Assembly: GCA_964291465.2 (NCBI GenBank)
Contig: OZ219933.1
Span: 53,547 to 117,546, forward strand
Source of the DNA: JAGWBJ01 sp964291465
GTDB lineage: Bacteria; Chloroflexota; Dehalococcoidia; Lucifugimonadales; JAGWBF01
Direction: 5' to 3'
Length of the DNA: 64,000 bases
Shown: positions 57,800-64,000 of the stretch, in pieces
Layout: each line of letters opens with the position of its first letter
Position numbering within the stretch: the first letter of the stretch is position 1
The notes under the pieces: model-generated
Databases searched by the model: none
What the model saw: only the letters and a program-made list of their open reading frames with translations
What the model was told of the DNA's origin: nothing
Program-made: the position numbers and the translations under genes

Positions 57800-59768
57800 A
57801 TGGGTAATTCCGGCAAGTCTTTTCTGCTCAAGGCCAGGTGGCTGGTCTCCGTTCCCCTGGTGCTGACACTGCTGGTCGTGCTGGCGTGCGGGACCGAGGC
57901 GACTCCCGTCCCCACCGCTACGCCAGTCCCCACCGCTACGCCCGCACCCACCCCTACCCCCGCGCCGATGATGTCCGCCGAGGACATCAGCGCCGCGGTG
58001 CAGTCCGCCGTTGCCGGAATTGAGATCCCAGCCGCCGAGGGCGTCTCCGCCGAGGAGATCAGTAGCCTGGTGGAGGCGGCGGTGGCCGCCCAGGCCCGCC
58101 CCGGCGCGAGCCCCGAGGAGATCCAGGCGATGGTCCAGCAGGCCGTCGAGGCCGCGGCCCAGCCCGGCGTCACCAGGGAAGACCTGGAGACCGCCATCGA
58201 TGCCGCCGTCGCAGAGGCGGCGGAAAAGGCAGCCATGGAGGCGGTGGCCATGATCCCCACGCCCGTGCCCACGCCCACCGCTCCCCCACCCGTGACCAGG
58301 CGCCTGGAGACCCTCAGGGTCGCCCAGATAGCCAACCCCGTCAGCCTGGACTGCGGCAACACTGCCGCCGTCGACGCGGCGGACCTGATAAAGCACTTCG
58401 GCGAGGGCCTGTGGCAGGTCGACCGCCAGGGCAACTTCCACGACTGGCTGGTGGACGGCTGGGAGATGAAGTCCGTCAACGAGTGGGTGATGAACATCCG
58501 CGAGGGCGTCCCGTTCCACGATCCCGCCTACGGCGAGATGGACGCCGAGGACGTGGTCGCCAGCATGGACTCGTGCTTCCGGGAGGGCGCCCGCACCAGG
58601 ACCCGGTTGCCCGGGCCCCTGGCCAACGGGGAAACGACCATCCTCGACTCCCACACCATTAGCTTGGACATGCCGGACCCAGGCTTCGCGGGGGTGCCCA
58701 ACTACCTGTTCTACTACACCAACATCCACCCCAAGGAGTTCATCGAGCAGGCCGGAGAGGACCCGGGCAACAACCCCATCGGCACCGGCCCCTACACCTT
58801 CGAGGGTTGGACCCCCAACGTGAGCATCGTCGCCGAGCGGTTCGAGGGCTACTGGGGCCCGGAGCAGGCCGTCGACCGCATAGAGTGGCGGATAATCCCC
58901 GACGCCTTCACCCGCAAGAGCGAGTTTCTCACCGGCGGCCTGGACATCCTCGCCTTCGTCATCCCCGAGTGGGTGCCCGAGATCGCAGCCTACGCCGACG
59001 CGCGCATCGAGTCCACCCTCAGCTCCAGGTTCGTCTACATCGCCCTGCCGGTGAGGACTCCCCCGTACGACGACATACGGGTGCGCAAGGCCCTCAACTA
59101 CGCCATCAACAAGCAGGAGATGGTGGACACACTCTTCCGGGCATCGGCGCAGTCCCAATGACCGGGATCACACACCCGTTCCTGTCCGAGGCCGACCCCG
59201 ACCGCGTCGGCTACCCATACGACCCCGAGAGGGCCAGGCAGCTCCTGGACGAGGCCCGGGCCGACGGTGTGGATGTCGACTCTCTAGAACTGTACGCCAC
59301 CAACGACCGCTACACCCTCGACAAGGCGACCGGCGAGGCCGTTGCCGGGTACTGGAGGGAGGTGGGCCTGAACGTGGAGTACTTCCCCAGAGCCGGACCG
59401 TGCTGTTCCCACTGGGCCTGAACAACATGATGAACCACGCCTGGCAGGTGGGCAACGGCAACGTGCAGGCGCGCGCGGCCCTTCCCTATACCCTCTGGAT
59501 ACAGAAGCGGCAGGACCCCCAGAGCCGGGGCGACTACTACGCCAACGGCCCCGACGAGTGGGACGGTCTGATAGATAACCTGAGCCTGACCGCCACGGGG
59601 AGCGAGGAGTCCATCAGCCAAGCCAGGGCGCTGGACGAGATGGTCACCGATTACGCGCCGTGGGCCTTCCTGGTCAACTACGTCGACATCTACGGCATAA
59701 GCAACAAGATCGAGTGGCAGCCGTACCCCACGGAGATGCGCCTCTTCCACGACCTCCGGCTCAGGTAG
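57800..59768 (+). pseudogene. Peptide/opine-type ABC transporter binding lipoprotein, two frameshifts
   Basis: A solute-binding protein of the SBP_bac_5 family. Signal peptide with lipobox at Cys30 (LLVVLAC), then a Thr-Pro-Val-rich stem and ~110 residues of helical repeats (SAEDISAAVQSAV, SAEEISSLVEAAV, SPEEIQAMVQQAV, TREDLETAIDAAV) before the binding domain (LRVAQIANPVSLDC; NPIGTGPYTFEGW). The frame breaks at 59139-59141 (GGG, one G missing) and 59385-59388 (CCCC, one C missing); correcting both gives a continuous protein to TAG 59768. ATG 57800 with GGAG upstream. Captures oligopeptides or similar solutes outside the cell. Confidence 0.88.
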
Positions 59769-59806
59769 TGAGGTTGCTCCTCACCCTTCGAGACACGTGA
59801 CATGCG

Positions 59807-59844
59807 GACCTATGCACGGGCTTCCCGCCCGTGCATAGGTCTTT
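59807..59844 (+). terminator. Strong hairpin between binding protein and permease genes
   Basis: Perfect 15-bp stem (GACCTATGCACGGGC and its complement) with a 5-base loop, then TTTAG. The short T-run suggests partial termination, which would lower permease expression relative to the binding protein, or stabilise its mRNA. Confidence 0.75.
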
Positions 59845-59914
59845 AGAGACAGGTGCCACAACGAAGCGAGGGGTCGGGGGACGAGGCCCCGATATCCTGG
59901 CCGGGTGACGAATC

Positions 59915-60833
59915 ATGCAGCGGTTCCTTCTACACCGGAGCATCCAGGCGGTTGTCACCGTCATAGTCGTCAGCGTCGTCGTGTTCCTGTTCGTGCAGGC
60001 GTCGGGCGACCCGGCGTCCCTCATGGTCCCCCTGGACTTCGCGACCCCCGAAAGCATCGAGCTGATGAGGGAGAAGCTGGGCCTCAACCGGCCCCTGCAC
60101 GTCCAGTACTTCTCCTTCATGAAGGGCTTCTGGGACGGGGAGACGGTAAAGTCCTTCCGGTACGACCGGCCCGTGCTGCCCATCGTCATCGACGGCCTCA
60201 AGTGGACTATCGTCCTGGCGGGCAGCGCCATCGTCATAGGCGTCGTCCTGTCCATCCCCCTGGGGACCATTGCGGCCCTGAACCGGGGCTCCCTGATAGA
60301 CGTGGTGGTCCGTTTGGTGGCCGTCTTCGGCCAGTCCATGCCCAGCTTCTGGGTGGCTATGCTCCTGATGCTGTTCATCGCGGTCCATCTCAAGCTGCTG
60401 CCCGTCTCCGGCCTGGGGGTGAAGAACGCCATCCTACCCATAGTCACCCTCTCCTTCTTCCAGACGGCACTGCTGTTGCGGCTGTTCCGATCGGAGATGC
60501 TGGAGGTGATCCACGCCGACTACATCCGCACCGCCCGGGCCAAGGGCCTCAGCCAGTTCGTGGTGGTCTACTCCCACGCCTTCAAGAACGCCGCAATCCC
60601 CGTGGTCACCATGGCGGGACTCCAGCTCAGCAGCCTCATCCAGGGCGCCGTTGTGGTGGAGCCCATATTCGCCTGGCCGGGCCTGGGGTTCGTCATGGTG
60701 AACTCCGTCTTCCTCAAGGACTTCCCCGTGGTGGTGGGAGGGGCCCTGATTGCCGCCGCCATGGGTGGCCGTGGTGAACCTGGCGGTGGACATCCTGTAC
60801 GGCTTTCTGGACCCGCGGATCCGGGTGAGCTGA
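59915..60833 (+). pseudogene. ABC transporter permease, DppB type, one frameshift
   Basis: Inner-membrane permease for peptides/nickel-type substrates. N-terminal LHRSIQAVVTVIVVSVVVFL, QSMPSFWVAMLLMLF, and the EAA loop DYIRTARAKGLSQFVVVYSH that docks the ATPase. The frame breaks near its end at GGG 60763-60765 (one G too many); removing it gives MVAVVNLAVDILYGFLDPRI and the stop at 60831-60833. About 306 residues when corrected. Next permease starts 7 bases later. Confidence 0.88.
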
Positions 60834-60840
60834 GGCGCGT

Positions 60841-61750
60841 GTGACGTCGCCGAGATTGGCCCTGGCAGGCAGGTTGGGCCGGTGGAAGGAGCTGGTGCCG
60901 GACCTGCGCTCCCCCGGGACCGCGGCCTTCTACGCATCCACGGCCATAGCCCTGGTCTTCGCCTTCATGGCCATCTGGCCCCAGTCCATGGCGCCCTTCG
61001 ACCCGACGGTGAACGACCTCCCCCTCCTCCACCAGCCCCCCGGCCACGTGGACGAGGAAGGCGGATTCCACCTCCTGGGCACCGACCACCTGGGGCGGGA
61101 CGTGTGGAGCCGCCTGGTCTGGGGCGCCCGCGCCTCCCTGATGGTGGGGGCCTCGGGGCTGGTCCTGGGAGGCATCGTAGGGATCTCCCTGGGGCTGGTG
61201 GCAGGCTACCGGGGAGGGTGGACTGACCGTATCGCCATGAGGATCGTGGATGCCTTCCTCAGCTTCCCGTAACATCCTCATAGCCATCGTCTGGGCCGCC
61301 CTCATCGGCACCGACATGAAGAGCCTCATCCTCATCGTGGCCGTGCGGGGCTGGGTGGAGTTCTGCCGCGTGGTCCGCGGGCAGGCCCTCTCCCTCAGGG
61401 AGCGGGACTACGTCTCCGCGGCCCGGGCGGTGGGGGCCACCGACTGGCGCATAGTGGTGCGCCACATACTGCCCAACACCGTCGCCCCCATCCTGGTGGT
61501 GGCCGGGTACGAGCTGGGACGCCTGGTCCTGCTGGAGGCCACCCTCTCCTTCCTCACCATAGGCATCCGCCCACCCACCCCCGCCTGGGGAAGCATGCTC
61601 TCCGACGCCCGCAACTACCTGACCCAGGCATGGTGGACCGTGACCTTCCCCGGAATGGCCATCTCCCTGATAGTCATGTCGGCCAACTTCATGGGCGACA
61701 GCCTCCGAGACCGTCTCGACCCCATGCTCCGGGGAAGGACACAACAGTAG
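60841..61750 (+). pseudogene. ABC transporter permease, DppC type, one frameshift
   Basis: Second permease. GTDHLGRDVWSRLVWGARAS and LGLVAGYRGGWTD are DppC-like; the EAA loop is DYVSAARAVGATDWRIVVRH; SFLTIGIRPPTPAWGSML follows. The frame stops at TAA 61270-61272 after DAFLSFP and resumes one base on as NILIAIVWAALIGTD, so one extra base lies at about 61270; this site is not a homopolymer. GTG 60841. No ATPase genes follow in the window; they may be elsewhere. Confidence 0.88.
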
Positions 61751-61847
61751 AGGCGAGGGTCCATGGGCCCGCCGGCGCCCCGACGCCATCGCCGCAGGCT
61801 TGCCCCGCCGGTCCATCGCGGCGGGCGCCGCGCCGAGGACTGACTCG

Positions 61848-62809
61848 ATGCCGCTTCCTCCCTACCGGGTAGACTACAGCCCCATCATCGAGCGGCCCCC
61901 CATCAGGTGGCCCGGCGGGGCCCGCGTGGCCCTCTGGGTCGTCGTCAACGTCGAGCACTACGAGCTCCTCCCCGACTACGACGACCTGTTCGACCCGTGG
62001 CCCCGGGTCCCCCACCCGGACGTCCTGGAGTATTCCCGGAGGGACTACGGAAACAGGGTGGGGTTCTGGAGGCTCCTCGAGGTGCTGGACAAGCACGGGA
62101 TAAGGGCCTGCGCCGACCTCAACCTGGCCGTCCTGGAGCACTTCCCGGAGATCCGGGACGCCATGCTGGAGCGGAGCTGGGACTTCATGAGCCACGGCAT
62201 CTACAACACCCGCTACCTGTACGCCATGAGCGAGGAGAACGAGCGGGAGTGGTACAAGGACTGCATCGAGACCCTGCGGCGGCACACGGGCAAGCAGCTC
62301 AAGGGAATGCTGGGCCCCGCCGTCACCAGCTCCGTCAACACCCCCGACCTGATGGCCGAGGCCGGGCTCATCTACCACGCCGACTGGCTGCACGACGACC
62401 AGCCGTTCCCCATAAACGTCCGGTCGGGCAAGCTGGTGTCCATGCCCTACAAGGCGGAGACCAACGACGGCCCCAACTTCCGCTCCAACCACGAGGGGGA
62501 CTACTTCGCCAAGGTGTGCAGGGCCCAGTTCGACCAGCTCTACAGGGAGGGCGCCGACAGCGGCCGGGTGATGTGCATCTCCATCCACCCGTATCTCACC
62601 GGGCGGCCCCACAGGATCAGGCACCTGGACGGCCTGCTGGGTACATCATGTCCCACGACGGCGTCTGGCAGGCCACCGCCGAGGAGATCGCCGAGTACTA
62701 CATCGCCAACCACTACGACGAGGTGGCCGCCTACGCCCGCCGCCTTAACCGGCCGACCCGGGGGGTAGGGCCCTGCCGGTACTCACCCCGGCGGCCGACC
62801 CGGGGGTAG
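61848..62809 (+). pseudogene. Polysaccharide deacetylase-like protein, one frameshift
   Basis: Carbohydrate-esterase-4-like hydrolase. VALWVVVNVEHYELLPDYDD, LDKHGIRACADLNLAVLEHF, WDFMSHGIYNTRYLYAMSEE and VMCISIHPYLTGRPHRI fit the family (Asp/His metal residues are altered compared with classical NodB). The frame breaks at GGG 62639-62641 (one G missing) and continues as YIMSHDGVWQATAEEIAEYY. The end runs into a 42-bp tandem repeat; if the G6 run at 62760 is really G5, the stop would be at the first repeat (about 62766). ATG 61848 with GAGGA upstream. Could act on allantoin-like or other small amides. Confidence 0.8.
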
Positions 62810-62832
62810 GGCCCTGCCGGTACACACGCCGG
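62750..62832. repeat. 42-bp tandem duplication
   Basis: Two units starting CGGCCGACCCGGGGG at 62750 and 62792, both with TAGGGCCCTGCCGGTAC. They overlap the 3' end of the deacetylase-like gene. Confidence 0.8.
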
Positions 62833-62858
62833 CGGTGGTGCCCGCCCCGGTAACGGTG

Positions 62859-62864
62859 TACAAT
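62859..62864 (+). promoter_or_regulatory. -10 element TACAAT in GGTGTACAAT
   Basis: Identical 10-mer to the one at 23004-23013. It lies 170 bases before the flavin monooxygenase, with a direct repeat between. No -35. Confidence 0.4.
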
Positions 62865-62865
62865 T

Positions 62866-63002
62866 GCTTCGCTTCCGGCGTCCCGAGACCCTCACCCCGA
62901 CCCTCTCCGTACGGAGAAGCAACCCGAGGGAGAAGGGACCCGAGTGCCTCGCTTCCGGCGCCCCGAGACCCTCACCCCGGCCCTCTCTCCACGGAGAGGG
63001 GA
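62866..63002. repeat. Direct repeat, 80-bp period
   Basis: Two copies of a ~56-bp element starting GCTTCGCTTCCGGCG (62866) and GCCTCGCTTCCGGCG (62946), each with GAGACCCTCACCCCG and a following CCCTCTC...CGGAGA hairpin. A common intergenic CCCTCACCCC-type repeat; no coding content. Confidence 0.75.
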
Positions 63003-63033
63003 CCAGAGACAACATCTGACAGGACGGTTGAAA

Positions 63034-64000
63034 ATGGACTTTGGGATGCTCACCGACTTCCACGTCAGGCCCGGAGGCTCCCACGCCGAGGCCTTCGCGG
63101 AGTCCTTCAAGCAGGTGGAGGCAGCCGAGGAGATGGGCATGGACTCGGTCTGGCTGGGGGAGCACCACTTCACCCCCGACCGCTCCGTCCTCGCCTCGCC
63201 GTTGGTCATCGCCAGCGCCATCGCCGCCGCCACCAGCAGGGTGCGCATCGGCCTGGCGGTCCAGGTCCTCCCCCTGGGCAACCCCCTGCCCCTGGCCGAG
63301 GAGGCCGCGACGGTGGACCAGATAAGCAAGGGGCGGCTGGACTTCGGCGTCGGCCGCAGCGGGCTCACCCGCTACTACCAGGGGTACAACATACCCTACG
63401 GGAGAGCCGGGAGCGCTTCTTCGAGTCCCTGGACGTCATCATGAAGGCCTGGACCCAGGAGCGCTTCTCCCACGAGGGCAAGCACTACAGCTTCCAAGAG
63501 GTGGCCCTGGTGCCCAGGCCCTACCAGAGCCCACATCCACCCATCCGGGTGGCGGTGGCCAGCTCCGCGACGTTCTCCCTCATGGGCAAGCGCGGGTTCC
63601 CCATCTTCTGCACCACCGCCGCCGGCATCGACGAGCTGGAGACCCGGTTCGGGGAGTACCGCAAGGCCTACCGGGAGGCGGGGCATCCGGGAGAGGGCAA
63701 CACCACCCTGCGCATGCCCGTACACGTGGCCGAGACCGACGACAGCGCCCGCTCCGAGGCCGGGAGAGCATCATGTTCGGCGTCCGCCGGGCCGCCACGG
63801 ACCTGGCCGCGGTGGCCGCCAGCGAGGAGCTGGCCGAGAGGATGAGGCGCACCGCCGAGACCCCCTACGAGCAGATAGTGGAGCAGACGGCCGTCTGCGG
63901 GTCCCCCGAGTACGTCATCCAGCGTGTGCGAGAGTACCAGCGGCGGCTGGGCATATCCGGGGTCGTCATGGAGACCAACTACGGCGGCCTCATCCCCTAC
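63034..64000 (+). pseudogene. Luciferase-like (LLM class) flavin monooxygenase, two frameshifts, 3' end outside window
   Basis: A second LLM-class enzyme, cut by the window end. MDFGMLTDFHVRPGG, EEMGMDSVWLGEHHFTPD, RVRIGLAVQVLPLGNPLPLA and DQISKGRLDFGVGRSG are typical. Frame breaks at GGG 63400-63402 and GGG 63762-63764, each missing one G (GGGGAGAGC expected); corrections give ESRERFFESLDVIMKAWTQE and ESIMFGVRRAATDL, open to base 64000. ATG 63034 with AGGAC upstream. Probably uses FMN or F420. Confidence 0.88.

Overview
The window (64 kb, high GC, very dense coding) looks like a chromosome fragment of a Chloroflexota bacterium, most likely the SAR202/Dehalococcoidia side. This is an inference from gene content: an F420-dependent NADP reductase (NpdG), two luciferase-like flavin monooxygenases, a giant DUF2298 membrane protein, substrate-binding lipoproteins with Thr-Pro-rich stems, a fused hydantoinase A/B and a multi-subunit 2-oxoacid:ferredoxin oxidoreductase. 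No rRNA, IS element, prophage or CRISPR array is visible. The only RNA gene found is tRNA-Asp(GTC).

Layout. 1-4.8 kb (+): a cut diiron ferritin-like protein, an OsmC paralogue, an amidase, a MetE-like methyltransferase core and a second OsmC paralogue. 4.8-14.7 kb (-): the conserved translation/isoprenoid/envelope operon rpsB-tsf-pyrH-frr-uppS-cdsA-dxr-rseP-ispG-proS with a recognisable promoter. 14.9-21.6 kb (+): dcd-like and tenA-like genes, then a por cluster (gamma-delta fusion, GYD protein, alpha, beta) and a frameshifted acyl-CoA synthetase. 22-26.5 kb (+): small proteins (zinc ribbon, RuvC-like fold, DUF3467-like) and an M1 aminopeptidase with HEAT repeats. 26.8-36.8 kb (+): the 1558-residue GT39/DUF2298 membrane protein, a flavin monooxygenase and a HyuA-HyuB fusion, across which base composition shifts strongly. 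36.8-41.2 kb (-): an NHL-repeat protein and a DUF1800/DUF1501 pair. 41.5-43.4 kb (-): a lower-GC accessory patch with an unknown protein and a VapBC module. 43.8-46.8 kb: malate synthase G and a frameshifted alpha/beta hydrolase.

47-49.6 kb (+) holds three tightly packed genes ending in a DUF2851 protein. 53.6-49.6 kb (-) holds an unusual pantothenate operon: P1-family aminopeptidase, Rossmann/DUF2520 oxidoreductase, panB, a small lipoprotein and panC, preceded by a promoter and a ~165-nt leader ending in an intrinsic terminator. In my reading this is the most interesting system here: the peptidase could supply beta-alanine and the DUF2520 protein could be the ketopantoate reductase, together replacing panD and panE. 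53.9-57.6 kb: a Cys-cluster HTH protein, an amidohydrolase, npdG, a glutaredoxin and tRNA-Asp. 57.8-64 kb (+): a peptide-type ABC transporter (binding protein plus two permeases, no ATPases in view), a polysaccharide-deacetylase-like gene and a second flavin monooxygenase. Every gene in this last part carries one or two single-base frameshifts, nearly all in G/C runs, which suggests consensus errors rather than decay.

Two kinds of sigma-70-like promoters can be read: TTGAC-type -35 boxes 16-18 bp from a -10, and a recurrent GGTGTAYAAT-like -10 without a -35. Intergenic gaps contain MITE-like repeats bounded by TGTCATTCCGA/TCGGAATGACA and paired REP-like GC hairpins.
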